A stretch of 64,000 nt of DNA from CAKZNE01 sp002695025 (GCA_913043285.1 CAJWML010000007.1:111464-175463); one strand, 5' to 3'. Counted from the stretch's first letter, positions 8,122 through 18,073 are shown. The notes: a model not told the origin generated them from the letters alone. Numbers and translations: made by a program.

Positions 8122-10566
8122 TTATAAGGAATAGCCCAATCCTAAGTAAAAGTTAAGTGGGGAGGCGGTTATTATGCCCGGACCGGGATAACCAGTTGCT
8201 CTGCGGGTAAAATAGACCTGATTGGTGATGTTGTTTACCCCAGCCTCAAAAAGAAACCCTTTAAAAGTGTAATCCGCAGAAAAATCAAGGACGGTATAGG
8301 AAGGGATAAGACCAAATATACCGGTGGGAGATCCGGCACTTCCGTCAGCACCAGCGTTGGTGGCCTCGGAAAACTGATCACTCACATAACTGAACTGAAG
8401 AGCCATGCCTAGTTTTTTCCAACGGCTTTGCAGACCGGTCTTGAAGTTCCATTCCGGAACGTACTCCACGCGGTTGTCCTCTATAGCCGATTCTTCAGCA
8501 TTGTAATACTGTGCGTAGGTATAGGCAAGGTTGGTGAAAATGCTCCAGCGCCATCTTCCCTTCAGGTGCAGTAAGGTATTGATGTCTGCTTCCAGGTAGG
8601 ATTCCAGTCCGGCAATTCTGGCATCAGCAATGTTGGTGGTGTAACGCACCAGGCGCTGGCCGAAGAATTCATCTTCCACGATTCTCAGGTAGGAACCGAT
8701 GCGGTCTTCATAGCTTAACAGGAAAACCCCAATATCTGTGGTAAGACCTTTGAACGGTTCCCCACGTACACCCAGGTCCAGGTTAAAGCCTTTTTCATCC
8801 TGAAGTTGGGGGTCAACGGCTGCAGAGGGGTTGACTACGCGTATATCATTAAAGGTAATGGCCCGGTAATTCTGGGAAAAATTGCTGTACAACTCCAGGT
8901 GGTCGTTGAATTTATAGCTTAAGCCAATTCCCAGTAGCAGGAGGTTCCGTTCTCTTTTTCGGTTCTCAAAAGTAGAACTATCCACCACTACTTCACCGGT
9001 AAGCGGAATGCGGATGGAACTGTCGTAATAGCCATCAGCAGTGGTGACGATCCGGTCCATACGGATGCCGGGGGTTACGGATAAACGATCTGTTATGTTA
9101 AAGATGTTCTCCGAGAATATAGCCAGATTATAGCTGGGAAAATCATAATCGGACTTCAGTTTCAGGTCTTCGGTATAAAAACGGAAATCGGCATCGGTAC
9201 CGGTGCTTCCGAAGCCCTGGGTTTTTTCAGTAAATCCTCTATAAAAACGAGCTCCAATGAGAAAAGCGGCCGGTTGTTTACGGATGTGGTAACGATGGAG
9301 AAAGCGGGTTTCGTTACCCACGTTCCGGTAATAATCTACCAGCAGGTCACGGTTGTTGTAGGGCTCCAGGTCAGGACGGTTAGGCGTTTGCAGATTGCCT
9401 ACGGCCTGGCGGGTTCCCATAAGACCAAAAAATCTTGAATTGAGCAGTGTCCGATCCGAAATATCGTAATCTAAAGTAATGGAAGCCAGGTTCCAGCGCA
9501 CCTTGAACCAGTTCCGTGTACGCAGGGATTGATAGGGGTCTTCCTGGTACTGCACATCGGTAAGTCCTCCGGGTTGCTGGGCCAGGTAGGACATATAAGT
9601 ATAATCAACCGCCATCCGGAAGCGGTTGTTGAATTCATAGCCCAGGCGCAGATAATTGGTGTTGGCATAAAAGTCAGTATAGTCACGGAAGCCGCTTCCC
9701 TTTCGGTAATTCCAGAAGCTGTAGTAATTCAGTTTTCCGCTTTGGCCTCCCAGCTCGTTGTAGGTATTGAAATAACCTACGCTATTGTAGGTGTTCATCG
9801 TTTTACTGGCCAGCCTCTTATTAGTTGGTCCTTTTTTGAGCTGTAGATTGATCATGCCGCCAAATTGGGTACCGTATTGGAGAGAAGCGGCACCACGTAC
9901 AATTTCCACCCGCTCGATGGCCTGCATGGGTGGAGCGTAGTAGCTTTCCGGGTAGCCCAGCGCATCGGCCGCCATATCATATCCATTTTGGCGTGTGTTG
10001 AAATTAGCAGTCCGGTCTGGACTTAACCCGCGTGCTCCAACTCCCAGTTGTAGTCCGGCTACATCACTTTCCCAAACATTCACCCCGGGTACCCGGGCAA
10101 ATACCTGGCGGGCATTGTTGCTGCTCAGATTGGCGGTAAGGTCAGCCACCTTGATGATCTCATTTTTTTTGGAAGCATAGATGGCAGTCCCTTCTACACT
10201 TTTAAGCCGGTCATAGCCTGAAATGTTGTTGCGATCGTTCTCGTAGATGATGTCTATCCCCAGCTGCACAGTGGAAACCATATCAATATTCAGGGTTATG
10301 GTTTCGGACTTTACCTTTACCAGGGTGTCCACCGGTTCCATCCCTACATAGGATATCTGCACATGATACTTTCCAAAGGGGATTTCACGCAGCTGAAAAT
10401 ATCCTTCCTCATTGGTAGTTGTTCCCTTATTCAGTTTTGGAATAAAAACGTGGGCCAGTATCAGGCCTTCTGAAGTTTGATAGGTAATCTTACCCTCAAT
10501 GGTGCCGGTTTGCGCGGCCAGCAAAGTCTGAAAAAACAAGAATAAAAAGGCGAACCTAATCTTCAT
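8122..10566 (-). CDS. TonB-dependent outer-membrane receptor (FecA-like)
   Basis: An 814-residue outer-membrane transporter. In order: signal peptide, a carboxypeptidase-regulatory-like beta-sandwich (about residues 22-100), a plug domain (IPGVNV-type segment VFARVPGVNVWESDV, and VEIVRGAASLQYGTQFGG), and a long beta-barrel ending in an aromatic residue region (LGLGYSL). The plug layout is closest to FecA-type siderophore/haem receptors (inference). Its ATG at 10566 overlaps the HTTM gene by 11 bp, which makes it the last gene of the seven-gene iron-type locus. A start further upstream is less likely because it lacks a signal peptide. Confidence 0.92.
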   Translation of the reverse strand: MKIRFAFLFLFFQTLLAAQTGTIEGKITYQTSEGLILAHVFIPKLNKGTTTNEEGYFQLREIPFGKYHVQISYVGMEPVDTLVKVKSETITLNIDMVSTVQLGIDIIYENDRNNISGYDRLKSVEGTAIYASKKNEIIKVADLTANLSSNNARQVFARVPGVNVWESDVAGLQLGVGARGLSPDRTANFNTRQNGYDMAADALGYPESYYAPPMQAIERVEIVRGAASLQYGTQFGGMINLQLKKGPTNKRLASKTMNTYNSVGYFNTYNELGGQSGKLNYYSFWNYRKGSGFRDYTDFYANTNYLRLGYEFNNRFRMAVDYTYMSYLAQQPGGLTDVQYQEDPYQSLRTRNWFKVRWNLASITLDYDISDRTLLNSRFFGLMGTRQAVGNLQTPNRPDLEPYNNRDLLVDYYRNVGNETRFLHRYHIRKQPAAFLIGARFYRGFTEKTQGFGSTGTDADFRFYTEDLKLKSDYDFPSYNLAIFSENIFNITDRLSVTPGIRMDRIVTTADGYYDSSIRIPLTGEVVVDSSTFENRKRERNLLLLGIGLSYKFNDHLELYSNFSQNYRAITFNDIRVVNPSAAVDPQLQDEKGFNLDLGVRGEPFKGLTTDIGVFLLSYEDRIGSYLRIVEDEFFGQRLVRYTTNIADARIAGLESYLEADINTLLHLKGRWRWSIFTNLAYTYAQYYNAEESAIEDNRVEYVPEWNFKTGLQSRWKKLGMALQFSYVSDQFSEATNAGADGSAGSPTGIFGLIPSYTVLDFSADYTFKGFLFEAGVNNITNQVYFTRRATGYPGPGIITASPLNFYLGLGYSL

Positions 10567-11905
10567 AATCCAGTATCCATTCCTTGGGCGCAAAGCTATC
10601 ATCCTTTTCAGTAAGATCAGCTTCAGGATCAATAAAAAGGCGGCTCCCCTGCCCGTTGAGGGTCACATAGGCTTCGGCTGTAATAACGGGGTCTTCCACA
10701 CCTTTGGCCTGGTATTCCTTTTCCAGGTAATGCGCAAACTGCAGAATGAGATCGGGCTGGGTTGACATTTGTTTTTCCTGGTTGGGAGTGAGGTAATCAG
10801 AAGGGTGGGCTTCACCACTGCGGCCGGTCCTGGGGTCAGTAATATGGAAGGTCACGTAGCCGGCTTTTTCCATGAGCATAACGCGCCAGCTCAGGCGGTA
10901 TCCCTGCTCCGTCCAGAACAGTTTACCGGGGTAAGCCATAAAGCGCCATGGCCAAAGTACCTGCCACGCTAAGAAGATGATAAAAAAGATCCGCAGGGCT
11001 GGATGTATACGGGACTGGGTAAAGTTGGCGCTGGCGGGAAGCTTAAATATCCCGTCAAGACGGGAGAGTACTTTCTGATGGAAGTCATCTCCAAAGAAGA
11101 TGAGTGTGCTGAAGATCATCACCCAGGGAAAAACCCCAATGGGGAACAGCAACCAGGTGAGTATATGGAAGATGATTACCGTTATATAGGCGAAGGGGCG
11201 TGTTTTACGGTTCCATAGGAAGAAGGGGATGGTCAAATCGTAGAAAGCGCCAAACCAACTGAAGGCATACGCTACCCATTCATAGTCCAGCAAAGGACCG
11301 ATCAGTGGCATATCCGCTTTAGCGGGAAGCCAGATTTTAAGGGGCAGAGCCTCCAGCATCCATTCCGGGTTGAGTTTGGCCACACCTGCGTAGAAATAAA
11401 CTATAGCGAGTTGCAGGCGGATAATGTTAACAAACCAGGGACTGCCACGCAGAGCAGGCTGCTTCCAACCAAAGCGTACATCCAGTGAATAGAGCCGGTT
11501 GGCTGGCAGCCATATCAGGAGAAAGGCTACCAGGCTTACAAAGTAATAATGGTTGAGGTAGGTGGTCACATCAATTAGTTCCACATAGGTGAATGCCAGG
11601 AAGAAGAGAACAGCTGCCACCCGGTACGCCAGGCCCAGGGCTATCAATAAGGAAGCTACTGCCATAAGGGTAAATAAACCATACATGCCTTCTGCGCTTA
11701 ACGCCTGCACCCACTCAAAACCATAATATTTAAAGTGGAATGAGGGTTTGATGTACAAGTCGTCTATCCATCCGTAAACCCAGAAACGCAAGGTGGAAAA
11801 AAGCATCAGTACACCAAAGATGATCCGGAAGACGGCCAGTGGTGCCAGGGAGGCAGTTGACGCAAAGGGAGTAAAGGATTTGCCTGTGGCTCTAGTCCCC
11901 ATCAT
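10556..11905 (-). CDS. HTTM-domain (vitamin K-dependent gamma-carboxylase-like) membrane protein
   Basis: A 449-residue protein with about eight to ten membrane helices in the first 300 residues and a soluble C-terminal part rich in charged residues. The N-terminal ALAVFRIIFGVLMLFSTLRF and the YFYAGVAKLNPEWM segment are characteristic of the HTTM/gamma-carboxylase-like family. In Bacteroidota these proteins commonly sit with imelysins and TonB receptors (family knowledge); the reaction is unknown. It overlaps the imelysin gene upstream by 14 bp and the receptor gene downstream by 11 bp. Confidence 0.85.
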   Translation of the reverse strand: MMGTRATGKSFTPFASTASLAPLAVFRIIFGVLMLFSTLRFWVYGWIDDLYIKPSFHFKYYGFEWVQALSAEGMYGLFTLMAVASLLIALGLAYRVAAVLFFLAFTYVELIDVTTYLNHYYFVSLVAFLLIWLPANRLYSLDVRFGWKQPALRGSPWFVNIIRLQLAIVYFYAGVAKLNPEWMLEALPLKIWLPAKADMPLIGPLLDYEWVAYAFSWFGAFYDLTIPFFLWNRKTRPFAYITVIIFHILTWLLFPIGVFPWVMIFSTLIFFGDDFHQKVLSRLDGIFKLPASANFTQSRIHPALRIFFIIFLAWQVLWPWRFMAYPGKLFWTEQGYRLSWRVMLMEKAGYVTFHITDPRTGRSGEAHPSDYLTPNQEKQMSTQPDLILQFAHYLEKEYQAKGVEDPVITAEAYVTLNGQGSRLFIDPEADLTEKDDSFAPKEWILDYED

Positions 11906-12986
11906 TATCGGTAAAGGTCAGGGTAACGGATAAGGCTGAAGCCATATCTACTTTTACCAGTACCAGCAATTCGCGAAGTTCCTGGTAGAGATCTTCTGTG
12001 GTGGTTTGGTCCAGGGTTTCTTTGAGAGAAGGGGAAATATTGCTTAAGCGGTTTTCAAGATCCTGAACCTGATCCAATATCCTACGGCTGAGAAGCTCAT
12101 TATCTTTTTTGGCATTCAGGTAGTCCAGGTAATCATCAAAACCCAGTCCTGCGCCCCCTTTAAAGAGTTCGCGGAAGATGAGCAGATTTTCCAGGAGGCA
12201 ACCAGCCGAAACACCGCTGCGGTAGGCCTCCAGGTAGACTGGGTCCGCATCGCGGTTGAGGTCTTTGCCCAAGGCCTTGCCCAGCTTGGAAACCAACATA
12301 AACTCCAGATGGCTGGACATTTGGTTAACCGTAAGGCTAAGAGATCCATCCAGGCCACTGAAAGTGTTTTCGATGTATTCAGCCTGGTAGTTATCACCAA
12401 GGGGTGACCAAAGGCTGGCAATTTCCAGGGTTTTCTGGTACAGGTTGTGGGAGGCAGCCACTATGTAATCTACTCTGCGGGGTTCATTCTTTAGCCGGGC
12501 CAGGAGAAGATCAGCATCTTTTTCCTCAAACAGAAGGTATTCAATGGCGGGTAAGCCCTTGGATGTAGCACCTTTACCCTGGATAAAACTCTCGGTGATC
12601 GGGTCCGAACCATTTATAAATCCTTCGATGAAACCCTCATTGGTGGGCCACTTATCCACCAGACTATACATTTTAGTGTCATTAAGGGGGCCAAACTTCA
12701 GTAGTTCAATCTGTTTGGAAGCGAATTTGGTTTGTATCCATTGATCGCGCAATGCACTGAGGTTGGGCAGATCGGGTTGTAGCCGAAAGGCTTCGGCTAT
12801 TTGTTGAAGACTATCGGCCTGCTTTACAAAATCGAGGAAGGCAGGTAAAATAGCGGTTTCGCTCAGGTTGGTAAAAAGTGCCTTCCGGTCAAAGCTATCT
12901 GCTGGCTGGTCATCTTTTGGATCTTCCTTACAGGCTGCTGCCAAGAAAGCCAGCAGTACGAAAATAAAGGCTCGGCAATTTTTCAT
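11892..12986 (-). CDS. Imelysin-family lipoprotein
   Basis: A 364-residue predicted lipoprotein (lipobox FLAAAC, Cys19) of the imelysin/IrpA fold, which is linked to iron uptake. Helical repeats flank KGLPAIEYLLF at about residue 143; here the usual GxHxxE motif reads GLPAIE, so the histidine is replaced by proline. The product ends in DNDGD, as does the imelysin at 15669-16802, which points to a paralogous pair. Its ATG overlaps the stop of the di-haem gene by 4 bp. Confidence 0.88.
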   Translation of the reverse strand: MKNCRAFIFVLLAFLAAACKEDPKDDQPADSFDRKALFTNLSETAILPAFLDFVKQADSLQQIAEAFRLQPDLPNLSALRDQWIQTKFASKQIELLKFGPLNDTKMYSLVDKWPTNEGFIEGFINGSDPITESFIQGKGATSKGLPAIEYLLFEEKDADLLLARLKNEPRRVDYIVAASHNLYQKTLEIASLWSPLGDNYQAEYIENTFSGLDGSLSLTVNQMSSHLEFMLVSKLGKALGKDLNRDADPVYLEAYRSGVSAGCLLENLLIFRELFKGGAGLGFDDYLDYLNAKKDNELLSRRILDQVQDLENRLSNISPSLKETLDQTTTEDLYQELRELLVLVKVDMASALSVTLTFTDNDGD

Positions 12987-14398
12987 AAGGATTGCAGGAA
13001 TTGGATGAGCTGATCCCGTTCTGCTGCTGAAAGTTCCAACACTTTTTCTTTGGCAGCTTTGGCTTCACCATCGTGCCAGAGAACAGCCTCCATGAGATTA
13101 TGGGCCCGGCCATCATGCAGGTAACGGGTATGATCGTTAACTACGGAAAATAAACCTATGCCCCATAAAGGAGGGGTACGCCATTCGCTTCCGGAGGCCT
13201 CGTAATCTTCAATACCGTCCGCCAGACCCGGGCCCATATCATGCAGTAAAAGATCGGTATAGGGACGAATGGTCTTATTGGAAAAGGCTTTCATCTCCGG
13301 GTGTTGGTCCGTTACCATTTTAGGGATATGACAATGATTACACCCTATCTGGTTAAAAAGAAGCTTACCGGCCTTTACCTCCGGCTTGTCCAGATTCCTG
13401 CGTGCAGGCACAGCCAGGCTGCGTACATATAGCACTACTTTATCCAGGTCCTCATCTTCAATTTCAGGTGATCCCCCGTTGGGCGCATCGGCACAGGCCT
13501 GCTGTCCCTGGGCGCAATTCTCATTGGGGTATACCCAAGTGGTGATACCCATATCACCGTTAAAGGCGGCAGCCGTCTGCTGGAGAACATCTGGTTGGTT
13601 GGCTTTCCAGCCAAAGCGGCCTACCGTCCTTTGTTGTTGAACTTCGCTCCATACGTAGTTAGGCCTTCCACTTATGCCGTCACCATCCAGATCATCAGGA
13701 TCGGACCAGCTGAGGAGCTGCTGTTCACTGATGGCTTCCAGAAAGCCGAGACCGATTACCTGGTTGGCCACACGTGGTGAGATTTGTATATCACCTTCCA
13801 GTGGGCCGTAGGAAAGATCAGATATCTGGTATTGAGGTTGATGTAAAGTGTAAGGGGTACCATCCTTAAACTGACCGGTGATGGTTTGGTAGCTTATGTT
13901 CATGGAGCCCTCGGCATTTACTCCACCAATAGCGCGGTCCTGTAGCTGCCCTCCGTAATGAAGGTCACCGGTTTGCTGACCGTTTACCTTCCGTGCAGCT
14001 TTGGTGATGCGGTACAGGAGTCCGGTTCCCTTTTCGTCAGGGGAGCCGGGCGGACGCCCACGGCCATCCTTAAAGTGGCAGCCGGAACAGGCCCGTGAGT
14101 TGAATAAGGGTCCAAGCCCATCCCGCGCAGTAGTGGAGGAAGGGGCCTGAACCCAGTTTTGATTAAAGAAGGAATTGCCTACAAAGAACCGCAGTTCATC
14201 ATCTCCCTCTAAGCCGTCAATCTGAAAACCAAAGGCATTGGGCCCATCGTTAAAAACGGTGCCCGGACCAGCGGAGAGTATTTCATCCTGATCAGTAGCA
14301 GTGGTGCCGGTAGTATCCTGGTCTTTTTCGCAGGATACCAGGGCAATTGTTGCCATGACCAGCCCAAAGAGTTTTGCTGTGACCCCTGGTTTGTGCAT
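12983..14398 (-). CDS. Di-haem (DUF1111) thiol oxidoreductase-like lipoprotein
   Basis: A 471-residue predicted lipoprotein (lipobox ALVSC, Cys23) with two haem c-binding motifs, CSGCH at residues 104-108 and CNHCH at 353-357. Sequence blocks such as LGPLFNSRACSGCH and GRFGWKANQP match the DUF1111/di-haem oxidoreductase family, distant relatives of bacterial cytochrome c peroxidase. In the imelysin locus it may change the redox state of iron outside the inner membrane (inference). The ATG at 14398 is used because it starts the signal peptide; the upstream extension is out of character. Ten bp separate it from the next gene upstream. Confidence 0.9.
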   Translation of the reverse strand: MHKPGVTAKLFGLVMATIALVSCEKDQDTTGTTATDQDEILSAGPGTVFNDGPNAFGFQIDGLEGDDELRFFVGNSFFNQNWVQAPSSTTARDGLGPLFNSRACSGCHFKDGRGRPPGSPDEKGTGLLYRITKAARKVNGQQTGDLHYGGQLQDRAIGGVNAEGSMNISYQTITGQFKDGTPYTLHQPQYQISDLSYGPLEGDIQISPRVANQVIGLGFLEAISEQQLLSWSDPDDLDGDGISGRPNYVWSEVQQQRTVGRFGWKANQPDVLQQTAAAFNGDMGITTWVYPNENCAQGQQACADAPNGGSPEIEDEDLDKVVLYVRSLAVPARRNLDKPEVKAGKLLFNQIGCNHCHIPKMVTDQHPEMKAFSNKTIRPYTDLLLHDMGPGLADGIEDYEASGSEWRTPPLWGIGLFSVVNDHTRYLHDGRAHNLMEAVLWHDGEAKAAKEKVLELSAAERDQLIQFLQSL

Positions 14399-14408
14399 AG
14401 CTCCTCTT

Positions 14409-15635
14409 TTATTCAGGTAGTTCAGTTGAGATGGAAATACCCAAAGCGGCAGCAGCTTCGGCAATTTTATCACCTTGTTCCTGTAAAGAACGTACGGTGC
14501 GCATGATAGGACCATCACCACTTACGGTTTCCTGGGTAAGGGCCTGATCAAAAGGAACAGGAATAGCACTGGCACGGTCTACACTCTGGCGGATAAGACC
14601 TTCCAGCTCTGTAGCCAGCTCCGGGTTTACCTGTTGCAGCAATTCATTAAGCGAAGCACCGTTGATGTTAGAACCATCTGTACGGGAATAGCTGGCTGTA
14701 TATACGTTTAGGATGCCGGTGGCATTGAGGATAATATCGCGGTGCGTATTATCGGAGAAACAGGAGTGTTCATCTTCCTGGTCCTGGTTGTCCAGGGCCA
14801 CATAGATGCGCTCACCGGCCAGTTCAGACTTACTTAATACACCCATTCCGGTCATGATCTTACGCAGGCTGTTATCGGCATCATCATTTACAAAACTGTT
14901 GTAATAACTTGCTCCGCTGGCCCAGGCGTCTACCATGCTTTTCAGGTCTTCCACCAGTATTTCAGCGGTAACCTTCAGGTACTGTCCTCTACGGGCCTGG
15001 TTCTCATGAGTACCGTTACTTACATAATCCGTATAAGGACGATCTCCGGGGCCATTGGTGTTGAAATCCTGTCCCCAAAGCAGGAATTCTATGGCGTGAT
15101 AACCGATGGAAATATTCTTTTCCGAACCATTTTCGTTCAGGCCGCGCAGGGTGGCCTTATCGATGGTTGGGAAGTCAGTGGTGTTGTTAACGATGTTCAA
15201 TTCGTTACCGGAGTTTTCGGAATTACCAGTTCCATTTTCCACATAATCGATATGTGATTCATCCAGGGGCCAGGCGTTCAGGTCACCCTCAGGGCCTTCA
15301 GCATTGTCAATAGGTCCGGAATAAAAGCGGTATACCTCGGTTTGTCCGTAAGGCTCCCGGGCATTCAGCCAGGCTTGTTTAGCATTGTCAAAAGACAATT
15401 GATCGGGGGCATCAACAAAGGTGTTGATCCGGTTCTGCAGTTCAACGGCAGCGTTATAGGCATCTTCGTAACTGGCGTGTACGATAGTGGCATAATCAGT
15501 TACGATCTGCGCTTTGAGTTCGGAATAATCGGGTGGTGTAGTATCTTCTTTTTTATCATCCTTGTTACAGGAACTGAGAACGATACCGGCAGCAAGGATG
15601 GCTGCCCAGCTTGTTTTGTTTGTAGGATTGTACAT
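14409..15635 (-). CDS. Imelysin-family lipoprotein with intact GxHxxE motif
   Basis: A 408-residue lipoprotein (lipobox IVLSSC, Cys23) of the imelysin/IrpA family. It retains the canonical GxHxxE motif as GYHAIE (residues 178-183) within an LLWGQDF context, as in iron-regulated IrpA proteins. Of the three imelysins in this locus it is the only one with this histidine. It most likely binds a metal or haem-related ligand at the cell surface or in the periplasm; direct substrate is unknown. Confidence 0.92.
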   Translation of the reverse strand: MYNPTNKTSWAAILAAGIVLSSCNKDDKKEDTTPPDYSELKAQIVTDYATIVHASYEDAYNAAVELQNRINTFVDAPDQLSFDNAKQAWLNAREPYGQTEVYRFYSGPIDNAEGPEGDLNAWPLDESHIDYVENGTGNSENSGNELNIVNNTTDFPTIDKATLRGLNENGSEKNISIGYHAIEFLLWGQDFNTNGPGDRPYTDYVSNGTHENQARRGQYLKVTAEILVEDLKSMVDAWASGASYYNSFVNDDADNSLRKIMTGMGVLSKSELAGERIYVALDNQDQEDEHSCFSDNTHRDIILNATGILNVYTASYSRTDGSNINGASLNELLQQVNPELATELEGLIRQSVDRASAIPVPFDQALTQETVSGDGPIMRTVRSLQEQGDKIAEAAAALGISISTELPE

Positions 15636-15668
15636 AGTGTATGTTTAGAGAATTAGAGTTGTTAGTTA

Positions 15669-16802
15669 TTAATCACCGTCATTATCCTGATAGGTGATGA
15701 GTACACCCATGGCTGAAGGCATATCGGTCTTCAGCATAATCACGTTTTTCTGTATTTCAAGGTAGGCGGCATCCACCTCAGTTTTGTATTGGTCCACGGC
15801 TATACTCAGGGGTGCCGGAATCTGTTCCATAGCTTTAATGGCTGCGGCAAATTGCAAGTCGATGGCTTCATCAAGAGCCTGGCCGTCAAAAGTAGTGGCA
15901 CCCAAAGCTTCAGTATAGGCCATAAGGCTTGGGCCCTGTTGCGTGCCATTAAAGGAAAGGCCCCTGTAAAAATTATGGATAGCCTTCAGGTTAGCAATGG
16001 CCAGTGATTTGGAGAGGCCGCTGAAATAGCCCTCACAGGCGTGGGGATAAGTTTTACCCAGGGTTTTCTTCCCGGCCGGGAAACCAAGCTTAGCATTCTT
16101 TACAAGCTCATAATCTTTGTTGAGGGCGTTCACTACCTGGCTGAGGGCACTGCCTGTGGCGTTACCGGAAGCCTCTTCAAAGTCGGCTGAGTAATTACCG
16201 GGACTTACCCAGGCCTTATAGACCGGGTTCCACTGTGCGTCTATATCCATCAGAACGGCATCCACATAATTGCGATAGGCTGCGGCTTCATTTCCTGTGC
16301 CGGTGATCTGCGCGGCAGCATCTTTGCTGAAAAACAGGTAATCCAGTGCTGGGAGTCCTTTGGCGGCAATATTACTGGCATTCTGAAGGTTGGTAATACC
16401 CGCCAAGGCATTTTGCCGGATCAGGCTGGTGTCAGCCGGGTAGGTATTCAGTTGAGCCCTGAAACTTTGATCCGCTGCGGGGCCTATTTCAAAGGACTTG
16501 ATCTGCTGAAAGGCCAGGTAACAATTCTTGAAATCCTGGTGAAGAGCAACAAAATGAGCACTGTCGTATTGGTTTTGTGCAAGCTCTATCCAGGCGTTTT
16601 GCAATTCGTTCAACTGATCATCAAAGTGTGCATAAGCCGGTGCAATGATCTGCTCACTCCAGTTGCGGAGCATGGCATTACGGTCAAAGTCAACTTTAGT
16701 ACTGCCGGAACCATTGTCTTTGTTGCAAGCGGCAGAAAAAATAAGCAAGCCGGTGATGCACACCAACTTGCTTATTTGAGATAATTCACGAAACCCAATC
16801 AT
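15669..16802 (-). CDS. Imelysin-family lipoprotein
   Basis: A 377-residue lipoprotein (lipobox IFSAAC, Cys26), related to the imelysin at 11892-12986: both have GLPA(I/L)(E/D)YL in place of GxHxxE and both end in DNDGD. The loss of the motif histidine suggests a role other than that of the canonical imelysin two genes away (inference). It sits second in the locus, 7 bp after the DUF4856 gene. Confidence 0.88.
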   Translation of the reverse strand: MIGFRELSQISKLVCITGLLIFSAACNKDNGSGSTKVDFDRNAMLRNWSEQIIAPAYAHFDDQLNELQNAWIELAQNQYDSAHFVALHQDFKNCYLAFQQIKSFEIGPAADQSFRAQLNTYPADTSLIRQNALAGITNLQNASNIAAKGLPALDYLFFSKDAAAQITGTGNEAAAYRNYVDAVLMDIDAQWNPVYKAWVSPGNYSADFEEASGNATGSALSQVVNALNKDYELVKNAKLGFPAGKKTLGKTYPHACEGYFSGLSKSLAIANLKAIHNFYRGLSFNGTQQGPSLMAYTEALGATTFDGQALDEAIDLQFAAAIKAMEQIPAPLSIAVDQYKTEVDAAYLEIQKNVIMLKTDMPSAMGVLITYQDNDGD

Positions 16803-16809
16803 TAATTAC

Positions 16810-17916
16810 TTAGAGATTTTCTTTTTCCTGTTCAAGTTCATAACGGCTGGCGATGAGGTCACGCAGGGTGTTGAGGTCGCCCACCGAAACTTCATATAAA
16901 TTATTGAGGTATACCGGTAAAATGTCGTTCATGATCTCGGAGCGTCCCATGCGTGTGGTAGGATTGAACTGCAGGCTGTAGATAAAACCGGCAGCTTCAC
17001 TCAGTTGGTGATTGCGCATGGCATCATCGGAGATATTAGCTTTGGCTCCATTGAGGTAATGAATGGCCATGGCTGCACAAACTTCTTCCCAGGTATTGCG
17101 GATATTGGCAATGGATTCATCCCGGGCACTGTAATCCTTGTTGTTAATAGCGGTACGTCCTTTAATGAAGGCCTCCATCAGGCGGCTGTTGACCCCGAGA
17201 ACTTCGTTTACCTCATTGGTATATTTCGCCCAAAAACGGTGGTATGCAGCCGTTTTGTCGTAGGTAAAACCGGGTGAACCGAACTCATTGGGTACTCCCC
17301 AGTAGCCAAAGGCTTCATCCCAGTGGTGTTGCATGGCAGTTCCTTTTCCGGTTTCAACAGTTTCGTTGTCAACGTCCATTTTGGAACTACTGAGGTAAAC
17401 CCCGGTAGCCTGGTAATAGGAAAGGGCACCCATAACTCCTTTTTCGATCATTTCTGCCAGGTGAAAACCATTTTGATCCATGAGGTATTGACGGGTTCCA
17501 CCGGCATTTTGTACCAGGCCGGCTGTACCATTGCTTCCGGTTCCCGGGTTTTTACTGATATCTGCCAATTGGCTGATCCAGATACCGATGTTTTCGTTGG
17601 CATCGGAGCTTATTTTGTCGGCAATCTGTTTGGTTGAACTATTTAATTCTGTCTTTTCCCAGGTGTAGCCATCGTTACTGAACATGTTCAATAAAGTTGC
17701 CTGGCTGATGGTATTTCCATCGTCTGAAGTTTTTACATAGGCCATGATCTCACTGAGCATATCCAGGCGGTCGTCTTGGCCGGAGTGATCCACATTTTGA
17801 AAATTGTAGGTTTGCGGGTAAGATTCTACCGGGGAACAACCACAATCGGTGGTCTTTTCACATGAAGTTACGGTAAGGGTAATAAGCAGCAGGGCCAGAA
17901 ATCCTAATCGTTTCAT
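16810..17916 (-). CDS. DUF4856 lipoprotein, first gene of the iron-type locus
   Basis: A 368-residue predicted lipoprotein (signal peptide with LTVTSC). The mature protein begins with YPQTYNFQNVDHSGQDDRL and has conserved helical segments such as HHWDEAFGYWGVPNEFG, matching DUF4856, a family regularly encoded before imelysins in Bacteroidota. Function is unknown. The ATG at 17916 is preferred to a TTG one codon earlier. A good promoter and an iron-type inverted repeat lie directly upstream. Confidence 0.85.
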   Translation of the reverse strand: MKRLGFLALLLITLTVTSCEKTTDCGCSPVESYPQTYNFQNVDHSGQDDRLDMLSEIMAYVKTSDDGNTISQATLLNMFSNDGYTWEKTELNSSTKQIADKISSDANENIGIWISQLADISKNPGTGSNGTAGLVQNAGGTRQYLMDQNGFHLAEMIEKGVMGALSYYQATGVYLSSSKMDVDNETVETGKGTAMQHHWDEAFGYWGVPNEFGSPGFTYDKTAAYHRFWAKYTNEVNEVLGVNSRLMEAFIKGRTAINNKDYSARDESIANIRNTWEEVCAAMAIHYLNGAKANISDDAMRNHQLSEAAGFIYSLQFNPTTRMGRSEIMNDILPVYLNNLYEVSVGDLNTLRDLIASRYELEQEKENL

Positions 17917-17952
17917 CAATTATTTTATTTAGACTGATTTAAAATAGCGCGG

Positions 17953-17983
17953 CAAATGTAGGGCACTCACTTGCTTTGACCAA
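17953..17983 (-). promoter_or_regulatory. Promoter of the DUF4856-imelysin-TonB locus
   Basis: Read on the minus strand: TTGG, 19 bp, TACATTTG. The second box is an exact TAnnTTTG -7 element and the first is one base off TTTG, at the correct spacing for Bacteroidota. The -7 box ends about 37 bp before the ATG. Confidence 0.65.
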
Positions 17984-17985
17984 GT

Positions 17986-18008
17986 TTATTTAGAAAAAAT
18001 CTAAATAA
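17986..18008. promoter_or_regulatory. Perfect 23-bp inverted repeat, probable metal-regulator operator
   Basis: TTATTTAGA, 5 nt, TCTAAATAA: both 9-bp arms are exact complements. It lies 2 bp upstream of the -33 box of the iron-type locus. A one-mismatch copy lies between hemA and the AraC-hemH genes (32045-32067). AT-rich palindromes of this kind serve Fur- or DtxR-type iron regulators; which one acts here cannot be told. Confidence 0.7.
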
Positions 18009-18073
18009 CTTAACCTTCAGGAAATTCAGGCCAAAGAAAGCCATAGCCCGTAGGGTTTCGGCTGGATCTTTAA

